NCBI GenBank assembly: GCA_964250755.1
Contig: CAXUHB010000008.1
Span: forward strand, 1-64,000
DNA: 64,000 bases
Origin: DASWOJ01 sp964250755
GTDB lineage: Bacteria > Pseudomonadota > Alphaproteobacteria > Acetobacterales > Acetobacteraceae
Direction: 5' to 3'
The notes beneath the pieces were generated by a model. That model made no database searches, had not been told where the DNA came from, and worked only from the letters and a program-made list of their open reading frames with translations. The number at the start of each line of letters is the position of its first letter. The first letter of the stretch is position 1. Both the position numbers and the translations under genes were made by a program. Shown here piece after piece: positions 34,672 to 43,623 of this stretch.

Positions 34672-36237
34672 TCAAAGCGCCTCCGCGATGGCAGGCTCGT
34701 AGTGATCGGACGCCATGGCGGACGGCGCTTCCCAATGGGCATCCAAGTTCAGGTCCTCTGCCATCAGGCGCGAGGTGATCCGGGCGCTCTCGAAGATGAC
34801 GGGCAAGCCGCTGCCGGGGTGGGTGCCGCCGCCGACAAGATAGACGTTCTGCAAATCCTCGAACCGGTTGCGCGGGCGGAAATGCAGCATCTGCCCGAGA
34901 TTGTGGGCCAGGTTGAAGGTTGCGCCGCGGTAAATCTGCAGGTCCCGTTCCCAATCCATCGGCGTCATTACCTTCTCGAACCGGATGCGCTGCTCCAAGT
35001 CGGGGATGCCGATGCGCGCCAGGCGCTGCAGCGTCAGCGCCCTGTAACGGGCGGTGTCGGCCGGACCCCACTCGGCAGCGCCGTCCATGCGGTGCCCGAC
35101 CGGCACCAGCACGTAGATCGTCGAGTGCCCAGGCGGCGCCAGTGCCGGGTCAGTCACGCAGGCATTCTGCACGTAGAAGCTGGGATTCTGCGGCGCCAGC
35201 CCGGCCTCGATCTCGGCGATGTTCCGCTTGTAATCCTCGGCCAGGTAGATCGTGTGGTGCGACAGGTCCGGCACCTCGCCTTCAATGCCGAGATACATCA
35301 TGAAGGTGCTGCAACTGAACTTCTTGCTGGCGATCTTGCGGTCGGACCAGCGGCGGCGGATGCTGTCGGGCACCAGCTTGGTCATGGTCTGCGCGAAGTC
35401 GCTGCCGATCACCAGCGCATCGTAGCGCGCCTCCCCGGATGCCGTGCGGACGCCGACGGCGCGCTTGCCCTCGAACAGCAAGTCTTGAATCGGTTCGTTC
35501 AGCTTGATTTTCGCGCCCATGCTGCGCGCCACCCGGGCCATCGCCGCCATGACGGCCCCGGTGCCGCCGCGCGGGTGATAGACGCCGTATTCGTATTCCA
35601 TGAAGGATAGGATGGTGAACAGGCTTGGGCACCGGAACGGCGACATGCCGAGGTACTTGGACTGGAAGCTGAAGGCCAGCCGCACCCGCTCGTCTCGGAA
35701 GTAGGTGCCCAGGTCGCTGTCCACGCTGCGGTGCGGGCGCAGGCGGGACAGGCCCTTGATGACGTCAGGGCGCATCAGGTCGCGCATGGAGTTGAACGCA
35801 CCCTCCAGCACCGGGCGGAAGGCGGCCAGCTTCTTGCGGTTGTCGGCCATGAAGCGGGGCAGGGCGGCGGCGTCGCTGGGCGAGAACCGCGCGACCTCCG
35901 CCGCCATGCGCGCCATGTCGCCGGTGGCCTGGATGTCGCCCCCGCCCTCGAACACCAAGTGATACTGCGGGTCCAGGCGGATCAGCTCGACCTCATCCTC
36001 CAGCCGGCGGCCGCAGGCGGTGAAGATGTCGCTGAGCACACGGGGATACAGGAAGAAGGTCGGCCCCATGTCGAAGCGGAAGGTGCCACGGTCCGTGCTG
36101 CCAGCGATGGTGCTGGACCGCCCGCCCACGCAGTCGCGGCTTTCAAAGACCGTCACATCCACGCCGGCCTTGGCCAGCAGCATGGCAGAGGCCAGGCCGC
36201 CGGGTCCTGCGCCGACGATGGCAACGCGGCGGGTCAT
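34672..36237 (-). CDS. crtN: CrtN-like C30 carotenoid desaturase (4,4'-diapophytoene/squalene desaturase)
   Basis: A 521-aa FAD-dependent CrtI-family desaturase. The GAGPGGLASA dinucleotide-binding motif is at about 9-18 and FDMGPTFFLYPRVL follows at about 55. Similarity to staphylococcal CrtN rather than CrtP is seen in YLGMSPFRCPSLF, the SCSTFMMYLGIEG block, DDFRGNI-like EDYKRNIAEI and GGGTHPGSGLPVI. It introduces double bonds into a C30 backbone. No diapophytoene synthase (crtM) is in the window. In related alphaproteobacteria squalene made by hpnCDE is thought to be the substrate. It is the first gene of the minus-strand operon and shares a 117-bp divergent promoter region with the aldehyde dehydrogenase. 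Confidence 0.9.
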   Translation of the reverse strand: MTRRVAIVGAGPGGLASAMLLAKAGVDVTVFESRDCVGGRSSTIAGSTDRGTFRFDMGPTFFLYPRVLSDIFTACGRRLEDEVELIRLDPQYHLVFEGGGDIQATGDMARMAAEVARFSPSDAAALPRFMADNRKKLAAFRPVLEGAFNSMRDLMRPDVIKGLSRLRPHRSVDSDLGTYFRDERVRLAFSFQSKYLGMSPFRCPSLFTILSFMEYEYGVYHPRGGTGAVMAAMARVARSMGAKIKLNEPIQDLLFEGKRAVGVRTASGEARYDALVIGSDFAQTMTKLVPDSIRRRWSDRKIASKKFSCSTFMMYLGIEGEVPDLSHHTIYLAEDYKRNIAEIEAGLAPQNPSFYVQNACVTDPALAPPGHSTIYVLVPVGHRMDGAAEWGPADTARYRALTLQRLARIGIPDLEQRIRFEKVMTPMDWERDLQIYRGATFNLAHNLGQMLHFRPRNRFEDLQNVYLVGGGTHPGSGLPVIFESARITSRLMAEDLNLDAHWEAPSAMASDHYEPAIAEAL

Positions 36238-36354
36238 CGGGGCGCCATCCCAATCGGAGGCAGGCACGCAGGCGGGACGATGGTGCAGCACAACATGCGG
36301 CGGAACGTAGCCTCTCTCTCGATGGTCGGATAGATACAGGGCTAAGGTGGGGCC

Positions 36355-37788
36355 ATGCACCAATCTGTCATCCCACGACAAGCCTCCGGCGATGCCGGCC
36401 TGAACGCCGACGTTGCGGCGGCGCTGTCCCGGACGGTGAAGGCCGGCGCCGCCTGGGCCGCCCAACCGCTTGGTGACCGGATGCAGGTTATGGCTCGCGT
36501 CCGGCAGCTGATCGCCCGGGATGCAGCCGCCCTGGCCGCCACCATCCCGCGCAATGCCGCCGACACCCTGGTGGCGGAGGTGCTGCCGCTGGCGGAGGCG
36601 GCGCGCTTCCTGGCGCGGCACGGCCGGGCCATCCTGCGTCCGGCGCGCCTGCGCGGCGCAGCGCCGCTCTGGCTGCTGGGAGTGCGTGCGGAACTCCGGC
36701 GTGAACCTCAGGGTACCGTGCTGATCCTGGCGCCGTCCAACTATCCCTTGCTGTTGCCCGGCGTGCAGGCATTGCAGGCCCTGGCTGCCGGCAACGGCGT
36801 GTGCGTCAAGCCGGCGCCGGGCTGCGAGGCGCCGATGCAGGCGTTGGCAGGGCTGCTGGCGGAGGCCGGCCTGCCCGGCGGCGTCCTATGCCTGCTGGAC
36901 CCCGCTGCCGGGGAAGCCGCCACCCGAGCCGGCTTCGACCGGATCGTGCTGACGGGATCGGCGGAGACGGGCGGCCAGGTGCTGGCCGCCGCCGTAAGCC
37001 ACCTGACGCCCACGACGATGGAGCTGTCCGGGTCGGACGCCGTGTTCGTGCTGCCCGGTGCCGATGTGGATTTGGTGGCCCGCTGCCTGGCGTATGGGTT
37101 GCGGTTGAATGGCGGCGCCACCTGCATCGCGCCGCGCCGGGTGTTCGTGCCGGACGGCATTGCGGCGGTGCTGGAGGCCAAGCTGATGGCGCTGCTGCCG
37201 GGCATCCCGGATGCGGCGGTCCCGGATGTGGTCGCGGCACGGCTGGCTGGCCTGGTGGAGCAGGCGGTCCAGTGGGGCGCGCGGCTGGCTGCCGAGGGCG
37301 CGGGACGGCCTACGGTGGTCGCCGCGGCACGTCCGGGCATGGCGCTGCTGCAGCAGGACGTGTTCGCGCCCTGGCTGGCGCTGGTGCCCGTGACGGATAC
37401 CGAGGCGGCGCTGGCGGCGGCAGAGGCGTGCCCTTATGCGCTGGGGGCCAGCATCTTCGGGCCGGTTGCGGCGGCGCGGGCCTTTGCGGGGCGGGTGCGC
37501 GCGGGGTCGGTGTGCGTCAACGACCTGATCGTGCCGACCGCCGACCCGCGCCTGCCGTTTGGGGGACGAGGCCGCAGCGGCTTCGGCAGCACTCGCGGCG
37601 AGCTGGGCCTGCTGGAAATGACGGTGCCCAAGGCCGTCAGCATACGCCGGGGCTGGTTCCGCCCGCATCTGAACCCGGTGACCCCGAACGACGCCATCCT
37701 GTTTGCGCACATGACGGCGCTGCTGCATGGCACATGGCGGGACCGTTGGGCGGCGCTGCGGGGCTTTGCAGCCTTTGGGCGACGCTGA
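36355..37788 (+). CDS. aldehyde dehydrogenase of the carotenoid locus (carotenal to carotenoic acid)
   Basis: A 477-aa NAD(P)-dependent aldehyde dehydrogenase. The catalytic Cys257 lies in NGGATCIAP and the general base Glu223 in MELSG. The oxyanion Asn129 is in APSNYP and the NAD-binding GSAETGG at about 201-207. The C-terminal FGGRGRSGFGSTRGELGLLE segment is typical for the group 3-like enzymes that have a membrane-associating tail. It is divergent from crtN. In C30 pathways (AldH of Staphylococcus, Ald of Methylomonas) such an enzyme oxidises the terminal aldehyde to the carboxylic acid. That role is inferred from the neighbourhood. Confidence 0.87.
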   Translation: MHQSVIPRQASGDAGLNADVAAALSRTVKAGAAWAAQPLGDRMQVMARVRQLIARDAAALAATIPRNAADTLVAEVLPLAEAARFLARHGRAILRPARLRGAAPLWLLGVRAELRREPQGTVLILAPSNYPLLLPGVQALQALAAGNGVCVKPAPGCEAPMQALAGLLAEAGLPGGVLCLLDPAAGEAATRAGFDRIVLTGSAETGGQVLAAAVSHLTPTTMELSGSDAVFVLPGADVDLVARCLAYGLRLNGGATCIAPRRVFVPDGIAAVLEAKLMALLPGIPDAAVPDVVAARLAGLVEQAVQWGARLAAEGAGRPTVVAAARPGMALLQQDVFAPWLALVPVTDTEAALAAAEACPYALGASIFGPVAAARAFAGRVRAGSVCVNDLIVPTADPRLPFGGRGRSGFGSTRGELGLLEMTVPKAVSIRRGWFRPHLNPVTPNDAILFAHMTALLHGTWRDRWAALRGFAAFGRR

Positions 37789-37954
37789 CGGGCCGGAACG
37801 GGGCTCCCCGGACCAACGGAACCGCAGCGCAAATCTTCTTCCGCGGCACATCCGGACAGCGGCCTTCTTGCTATATGCCCAGCCTGCATTGCGGCAGCCG
37901 GAAGATGTTCACTAATCCGTTGGCGAAGCCGGACCCTCCGGCAGTGGAGACGGC

Positions 37955-39163
37955 ATGTCTGGCGCAGCACTCCTGACCCGGCCCGCGGCGGGCCGGCTCG
38001 ATCCAAACCGCATCGTCCTGTTCGCGGGCTGGTCTCTGCTCGCCGGGCTGATGCTGGCGGTCACCCTGCAGGGGCAGGCGACGTGGCGGACGCCTGCGCT
38101 GGTGCTGGCGGGCGCCGCCATCGGGGCGGTGCTGCTGCGGACGACGTTCGGCTTCGCCGGGGCGTTCCGGGCGTTGATCGAGATGCGGGATGCTTCGGGC
38201 TTCCGCGCCCATGCCGTGATGCTGGCAGTGGCGACGGTGTTGATGATGCCGCTGCTGGCGCTGGGCAGCCTGTGGGGCCAGCCGATGGCGGGCGGCTCGA
38301 CGGCCGTGGGCGTCGGCTTTGCGGTGGGGGCGCTGCTGTTCGGAGCGGGGATGCAGGTGGGCGGCGGTTGCGCGTCGGGCACCTTGTTCTCGCTGGGCGG
38401 CGGCAACGCCCGGCTGATTGGGACCTTGTTCGGCTTCGTGGTGGGGTCGGCCATAGGGGCGGCGCACATGGGGTTCTGGTGGTCGCTGCCCGCCCTGTCG
38501 GCAGCGACGGCGCAGGGCCTGGTCGGCTATGGCCCAGCAATCGCGCTGCAACTTCTGGCGTTGGGCGGCCTGTGGTGGGCGGCACGGCGGTTCAGCCCGG
38601 CGCGGGGGCAGGTTGGAGCATCCGGCCTGCGTCGCCGCCTTGCGACGGTGCCGGTCCTAGTCTGGGGCGGGGTGGCGCTGGCGGTGCTGAATGCGGTGGT
38701 CCTGGTGCTGTCCGGCAAGCCCTGGGGTGAGACCTCGGCCTTTGCCCTGTGGGGGTCCAAGTGGGCGACGTCTCTGGGCTGGGATGCGCATGGCTGGGCC
38801 TACTGGCAGCGGCCCGGCTTCGGCGCGCAGTTGGACCGGACCGTGTTGCTGGACACGACCTCGGTGATGGACGGCGCGATCTTGATCGGCGCGGCGTTGG
38901 CCGCAGCGGCTGCTGGGGTGTTCCGTCCGAGCTGGGGCGGCACTTGGCGGGCCTGGGCCGGAGCGCTGTTGGGCGGAATTGCAATGGGCTACGGCGCGCG
39001 GTTGTCCAACGGATGCAACATTGGAGCCTATTTCAGCGCCATCGCGGCGGGCAATCTGTCGGGATGGGCCTGGATGGTGCTGGCCCTAGCGGGAAGCTGG
39101 ATGGGCGTGAAGCTTCGTCCGGTGTTCGCGCTGACGCAGGGGGCCAGCGGACCAGTATGCTAG
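37955..39163 (+). CDS. YeeE/YedE family sulfur-compound transporter
   Basis: A 402-aa inner-membrane protein with about nine to ten hydrophobic segments arranged as two repeats. The family signatures are GGGCASGTLFSLG (about 130) and GCNIGAYFSAIAAGNLSGW (about 350). In the thiosulfate transporter TsuA the equivalent cysteines pass the ion through the membrane. Family members take up thiosulfate or related sulfur anions. The full-length two-repeat form is usual. There is no TusA-like or sulfurtransferase gene beside it. It stands alone, with a 166-bp upstream gap. Confidence 0.88.
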   Translation: MSGAALLTRPAAGRLDPNRIVLFAGWSLLAGLMLAVTLQGQATWRTPALVLAGAAIGAVLLRTTFGFAGAFRALIEMRDASGFRAHAVMLAVATVLMMPLLALGSLWGQPMAGGSTAVGVGFAVGALLFGAGMQVGGGCASGTLFSLGGGNARLIGTLFGFVVGSAIGAAHMGFWWSLPALSAATAQGLVGYGPAIALQLLALGGLWWAARRFSPARGQVGASGLRRRLATVPVLVWGGVALAVLNAVVLVLSGKPWGETSAFALWGSKWATSLGWDAHGWAYWQRPGFGAQLDRTVLLDTTSVMDGAILIGAALAAAAAGVFRPSWGGTWRAWAGALLGGIAMGYGARLSNGCNIGAYFSAIAAGNLSGWAWMVLALAGSWMGVKLRPVFALTQGASGPVC

Positions 39164-39197
39164 GCCGGCATGCGTGCACAGGCCTCCAGAAGTCTGT

Positions 39198-39920
39198 CTA
39201 GTGCCCGCCTTCCAGGTAGGCCGCACGGATTTCGGGCCGGGCCAGCAACTCCGCACCAGGTCCGGACATGGTGATTCCGCCGTTGACCAGCACGTAGCCG
39301 CGGTGGGCCAGGCGCAGAGCTTGGTAGGCGTTCTGCTCCACCAGCAGCACCGTCAGGCCGGTGTCCCGGTTGAGTTGCCGGATCGCGCCGAAGATCTGGC
39401 GCACGACCAGCGGCGCCAGGCCCAGGCTGGGTTCATCCAGCAGCAGCAGGCGCGGCTGGCTCATCAGCGCGCGGGCGATGGCGAGCATCTGCTGCTCCCC
39501 GCCGGACAGGGTGCCGCCGCGCTGGGCCAGGCGCTCCTTCAGGCGGGGGAACAGGGTGAACACGAGGTCCCGCGTGGCCTCGTAGTTCCGCATCTTCACG
39601 ACCTGCGCACCCATCAGCAGGTTCTCGTGCACGGACATGCGCGGGAAGATGCGGCGGCCTTCGGGCGACTGCGCGAGGCCGAGGTGCATGATCTCGTGCG
39701 TGGGCAGCGCCGTGATATCCTGGCCGTCGTAGGTGATGCGGCCGTGCCGGGCGCGGGGGCTACCGCAGATGGTCATCATCAGGGTGCTCTTGCCGGCGCC
39801 GTTGGCACCGATCAGGGTCACGATCTCGCCGGGCATCACGTCCAGGTCCACGCCGCGCAGGGCCTGGATGGCGCCGTAGAAGGTCTCGACACCTTCCAGC
39901 TTCAGCAGGGGCGCGGTCAT
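39198..39920 (-). CDS. livF: branched-chain amino acid ABC transporter ATPase LivF
   Basis: A 240-aa ATPase. Walker A GANGAGKST is at about 37-45, the signature LSGGEQQM at about 137 and Walker B LLLLDEPSLG at about 157. Length and motifs match LivF. It is the last gene of livHMGF and overlaps livG by four bases. It powers uptake of leucine, isoleucine, valine or a related amide or urea-type substrate. Confidence 0.93.
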   Translation of the reverse strand: MTAPLLKLEGVETFYGAIQALRGVDLDVMPGEIVTLIGANGAGKSTLMMTICGSPRARHGRITYDGQDITALPTHEIMHLGLAQSPEGRRIFPRMSVHENLLMGAQVVKMRNYEATRDLVFTLFPRLKERLAQRGGTLSGGEQQMLAIARALMSQPRLLLLDEPSLGLAPLVVRQIFGAIRQLNRDTGLTVLLVEQNAYQALRLAHRGYVLVNGGITMSGPGAELLARPEIRAAYLEGGH

Positions 39921-40756
39921 TCCGCGGCAGCCGAGGGGGCGGCGAGGGGGGCGTCGGCATCGTCCTCGTCGCCTTCGCCCAGGTAGGCGGCGATGACGTT
40001 GGGGTCGGCGCGCACATGGGCCGGGTCGCCGTCGCTGATGCGCTTGCCGTGGTCCAGCACGACGATGTGGTCGCTGATCCGCATCACGACGCCCATGTCA
40101 TGCTCGATCAGCAGGATGGAGCAGCCATCGGCCTGGATGGACTTCAGCAGCGCCGCTAACTCGTCGCTTTCCCGCGGGTTCAGGCCGGCAGCGGGTTCGT
40201 CGAGGCACAGGAGGACGGGGCGGGTACACATGGCGCGGGCGATCTCCAACCGGCGCTGGCCGCCATAGGGCAGGTCGCCTGCGGGGTCGTCGGCGCGGGC
40301 CAGCAGGCCGATGCGGGCAAGCCAGGTGCGGGCCAGGTCCAACGCCTGGACCTCCGCCCGGTGGTGCCCGCCCAGGCCGAAGACGGACAGCAGCCCCGAC
40401 CCGACGTTGGGCATCAGGGCGTTGTGCTGGGCGACCAGCAGGTTCTCCAGCACCGTCATGCCGGCGAACAGGCGTATGTTCTGGAACGTGCGCGCCACCT
40501 TGGCCCGGCGGGCGATGAGGTGGCCCGGCAGGGACTGCAGCGGGAAGGTGCCGGCCCCATGCGTCAACACGATGCCGCCCGAGGTCGGCTTGTAGAAGCC
40601 TGTGATGCAGTTGAACACGGTGGTCTTGCCGGCGCCGTTGGGGCCTATGACGGAGGTGATCTCGCCCTCGCGCGCCTCGAACGACAGAGCGTTCACGGCG
40701 GTCAGGCCGCCGAAGCGCATGGTCAGGTCCGTGACCTGCAGCAAGGGGTCAGCCAC
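39917..40756 (-). CDS. livG: branched-chain amino acid ABC transporter ATPase LivG
   Basis: A 279-aa ATPase with Walker A GPNGAGKTT at about 37-45, the Q-loop before KVARTFQNIRLF, a signature region PYGGQRRLEIARA (the usual LSGGQ is YGGQ here, as in LivG proteins) and Walker B LLCLDEPAAGLNP. The C-terminal acidic and alanine-rich extension is about 20 residues longer than in E. coli. It overlaps livM by eight bases and livF by four. Confidence 0.94.
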   Translation of the reverse strand: MADPLLQVTDLTMRFGGLTAVNALSFEAREGEITSVIGPNGAGKTTVFNCITGFYKPTSGGIVLTHGAGTFPLQSLPGHLIARRAKVARTFQNIRLFAGMTVLENLLVAQHNALMPNVGSGLLSVFGLGGHHRAEVQALDLARTWLARIGLLARADDPAGDLPYGGQRRLEIARAMCTRPVLLCLDEPAAGLNPRESDELAALLKSIQADGCSILLIEHDMGVVMRISDHIVVLDHGKRISDGDPAHVRADPNVIAAYLGEGDEDDADAPLAAPSAAAE

Positions 40757-42050
40757 GGCCTTCCGCCACCAGCTCGGCGGATATTTCCCGCCGCTGCCCT
40801 AGCGCGACGCTGGGGGTGCGTCCGGATACCAGCCCGCGCGGGCGCAGCACCATCGTCAGCACCATCGCCGAGCCGAAAATCAGGAGCCGGTAATCCTGCA
40901 GGTCGCGGAACGCTTCCAAACCGCCGATCATGACGATGGCGGCCAGCGCCACGCCGAGCTGGCTGCCAAGCCCGCCTAGGACGACGATGGCCAGGACGAT
41001 TGCACTCTCGAAGAAGGTGAAGCTTTCCGGGCTGATGAAGGCGGCGCGCGTCGCGAAGAACGCGCCGGCCAGGCCGCCGAACCCGGCACCGATAGCAAAG
41101 GCTGTCAGCTTCGTCACCGTCACGTTGATGCCCAGCGAGCGGCACGCGACCTCATCCTCCCGCAGCGCCTCCCATGCCCGGCCCAGCGCCACGCGGCGCA
41201 GGCGCAGCGTCACCCAGTTGGTCAACAGCGCCAAAGCCAGGATGACGTAATAAAGGAACGCGACGCGGTGCGTTGGGCTGTAGTCCAGCCCGAAGAAGCC
41301 CGAAAAGGTGCCGGGCCCGCCGGCGGCGGAAAACTGCAGGCCGAACAGCGTGGGGCGCGGGATGCCGCTGATGCCGTTGGGTCCGCCGGTGATGCTGACG
41401 GAGTTGAGCAGCACGACGCGGATGATCTCTCCAAAGGCTAGCGTCACGATGGCCAGGTAGTCCCCCCGCAGCCGCAGCACGGGGAAGCCCAGCAGCACGC
41501 CCCACAGCGCCGCAAGGATGCCGGCCAGCGGCAGGCAGGTCCAGAAGCCCAGCCCGAAGGTCTGCGCCAGCAAGGCGTAGGAGTAGGCGCCCACCGCGTA
41601 GAATGCGACGTATCCCAGGTCCAGCAGGCCCGCCAGCCCTACGACGATGTTCAGCCCCCAGCCGAGCATGACGTAGGTCATCACCAGGATGCCGACGTCT
41701 ATGCCGTAGCGGCCAACGATCAGCGGCAGGGCGACGGCGAACAGGAGCAGGGCGGGCGTGACGTAGCGCCCGGCCCGGGTCACGTTCTCCGCCAGGGCAC
41801 GGTTCACTTGGTAGCCGGCGGGATTGCGGCTTTTCAGCGTCAGCAACGCCAGGCGTCCGAAGAACACGGCCGCTACGGCGTAGGCAAGCAGGTCAGGGCG
41901 CGGCAGCAGGGTGACGCCGGACGGGGTCGCCTCCGACTTCAGACCCAGCATCGCCCCGAACAGGCCGAGGGCGACGAGGGCGGACAGCCCGGCGTCCAGC
42001 AGTGCAGCCGGGGCGTTGCGGGCCGGGGCGGCGGTGGCAGCGGCGCTCAT
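40749..42050 (-). CDS. livM: branched-chain amino acid ABC transporter permease LivM
   Basis: A 433-aa permease with about ten hydrophobic segments. Conserved LivM blocks are VGLAGLLDLGYVAFYAVGAY (about 155), LRLRGDYLAIVTLAFGEI (about 200), GITVTKLTAFAIGAGFGGLAG-like INVTVTKLTAFAIG, and the loop that binds the ATPases (REDEVACRSLGIN, about 310). It overlaps livH by four bases. Confidence 0.94.
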   Translation of the reverse strand: MSAAATAAPARNAPAALLDAGLSALVALGLFGAMLGLKSEATPSGVTLLPRPDLLAYAVAAVFFGRLALLTLKSRNPAGYQVNRALAENVTRAGRYVTPALLLFAVALPLIVGRYGIDVGILVMTYVMLGWGLNIVVGLAGLLDLGYVAFYAVGAYSYALLAQTFGLGFWTCLPLAGILAALWGVLLGFPVLRLRGDYLAIVTLAFGEIIRVVLLNSVSITGGPNGISGIPRPTLFGLQFSAAGGPGTFSGFFGLDYSPTHRVAFLYYVILALALLTNWVTLRLRRVALGRAWEALREDEVACRSLGINVTVTKLTAFAIGAGFGGLAGAFFATRAAFISPESFTFFESAIVLAIVVLGGLGSQLGVALAAIVMIGGLEAFRDLQDYRLLIFGSAMVLTMVLRPRGLVSGRTPSVALGQRREISAELVAEGRG

Positions 42051-42961
42051 ACTTTCTCCACGTCCGCGCGGCCCAGCAAGCCCGTGGGCATGAAGATCAG
42101 CACGATGATGAGCACGCTGAACGCTGCGACGTCCTTGTATTGCACGCTGAAGTAGGCGGACCAGAACGTCTCGATCAGGCCGATGGCCAGGCCGCCCAGC
42201 ACGGCGCCGGGCAGGGAGCCGATGCCGCCCAGCACCGCGGCGGTGAACGCCTTCACGCCCGCGACGAAGCCGATGAAGAAGTCAATCACCCCGTAGCGCA
42301 GCAGGAACAGCAGCCCGGCCACCGCCGCCAGCGCCGCGCCGATCACGAAGGTCAGGCTGATCGTGCGGTCGGTGTCTATGCCCAGCAGCCCCGCCATCTT
42401 CCGGTCCTGCTCGCATGCGCGCATGGACCTGCCCAGCGGCGTCTGCGTGACCAGGTAGGTGAACACGGCCAGCACCGTCAGGGTCGTGAGCACGATGACG
42501 ATCTGCATCCAACTGATCTGCACCGTGAAGCCGTCCACCGTGACCAGCGGGATCGCCCCGGTGATCTGCGCAGGAATGACCTTGTTGCGCGCGCCCTGGC
42601 TTATTTGGGCAAACGCCTGCAGTACGATGGACATGCCGATGGCGCTGATCAGCGGCGCCAGGCGGAAGCTGCCGCGCAACGGGCGGTAGGCCAGCCGCTC
42701 GATGCTCCAGCCATACAGCGACGCGATGCCGGCGGCGAACACCAGCGTCAGGATCAGGGCCAGCGGCACGGAGGAGATGCCCAGCGCGGACAGCGCCGTG
42801 AGCGCAATGAGCGACAGGAACGCGCCGATCATGAACACGTCGCCATGGGCGAAGTTGATCATGCCGATGATGCCATAGACCATGGTGTAGCCGAGCGCGA
42901 TCAGCCCGTAGATCATGCCCAGCGCGACACCGTTGATCAGCTGCTCCAGTGCGTAGGCCAA
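42047..42961 (-). CDS. livH: branched-chain amino acid ABC transporter permease LivH, TTG start
   Basis: A 304-aa permease with eight or so membrane segments. INGVALGMIYGLIALGYTMV and YGIIGMINFAHGDVFMIGA match LivH closely, and RACEQDRKMAGLLGID is the ATPase-contact loop. The start is a TTG at 42961, preceded by CAGGAGA at the right distance. The resulting N-terminus LAYALEQLINGV aligns with LivH proteins that begin MEYFLQQLINGL. An ATG at 43084 would add 41 residues unlike any LivH. It is the first gene of the operon. No binding protein gene (livJ/K) is present in the window. Confidence 0.92.
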   Translation of the reverse strand: MAYALEQLINGVALGMIYGLIALGYTMVYGIIGMINFAHGDVFMIGAFLSLIALTALSALGISSVPLALILTLVFAAGIASLYGWSIERLAYRPLRGSFRLAPLISAIGMSIVLQAFAQISQGARNKVIPAQITGAIPLVTVDGFTVQISWMQIVIVLTTLTVLAVFTYLVTQTPLGRSMRACEQDRKMAGLLGIDTDRTISLTFVIGAALAAVAGLLFLLRYGVIDFFIGFVAGVKAFTAAVLGGIGSLPGAVLGGLAIGLIETFWSAYFSVQYKDVAAFSVLIIVLIFMPTGLLGRADVEKV

Positions 42962-42975
42962 GGCGTCTCCTGCGG
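42950..42975 (-). promoter_or_regulatory. ribosome-binding site that decides the livH TTG start
   Basis: On the minus strand AGGAG lies eight bases before TTG GCC TAC. No comparable site precedes the other in-frame start candidates, and the N-terminal alignment with the family supports this codon. Confidence 0.7.
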
Positions 42976-43087
42976 GTGCGACCGATGCAGAGAACACCTG
43001 GCAGGGCAGCCATGCAAGCGCCCATGTGGGGGCAGGGGCCGTTTGCAATGCTGGGGGACGGCTGCTATACCGCGGCCTCCGCACAGC

Positions 43088-43163
<76 letters not shown>

Positions 43164-43176
43164 TCTGTGCGTGCGG

Positions 43177-43623
43177 CTATACTCCAAGAAGCCGCCGCGC
43201 GATCCCGATGACCCGGTGCGCCTCGCTCCACAGCCCAAGCGCCGCCAATTTGTCCAGCGGCACAAATGCCGCGTCGGTCACATCGCCGCCCTGTTGCGGC
43301 TCGCCTCCCGCCCACAGCGCCGCGAAGTCCAGGATCGTGTAGTGATATTGCACGGCCCCGGCGGCGTCCCGCGTGATGCTGTCCACGTGCGCCGCCAGGT
43401 GCAGCGGCCCAGCACGCAGGCCGGCCTCCTCAAGCAGCTCCCGCCGCGCCCCAGCTTCCGCAAGTTCGCCCAGCTTCTGCGCCCCGCCGGGGATGCTCCA
43501 TGCGCCCGCTGCGGGCGGCTTGCCGCGCCGGACCAGCAGCACGCTTGGGCCGGCAGGGCCAGGCCGCAGCATGACGACGCCCAGGCCGACCAGCGGACGG
43601 GCGGGATACTCGCGGGCGCTCAC
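43177..43623 (-). CDS. NUDIX hydrolase
   Basis: A 148-aa NUDIX protein. The Nudix box reads G-x5-E-x7-REUxEExGU as GAQKLGELAEAGARRELLEEAG at about 46-67, with all catalytic glutamates present. The start is a GTG overlapping the metN stop by four bases (GTGA). Short proteins of this type with WSIPGG in front of the box include ADP-ribose pyrophosphatases and MutT-like enzymes; the substrate cannot be assigned. It ends 14 bp before tRNA-Lys on the opposite strand. Confidence 0.92.
   Translation of the reverse strand: MSAREYPARPLVGLGVVMLRPGPAGPSVLLVRRGKPPAAGAWSIPGGAQKLGELAEAGARRELLEEAGLRAGPLHLAAHVDSITRDAAGAVQYHYTILDFAALWAGGEPQQGGDVTDAAFVPLDKLAALGLWSEAHRVIGIARRLLGV

Noticed and set aside
34473..34742. 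Longer N-terminus for the CrtP-like protein
   Set aside because: The extra codons translate the fold-back element and the end of crtN. The FAD-binding motif is at the expected distance from the chosen ATG.
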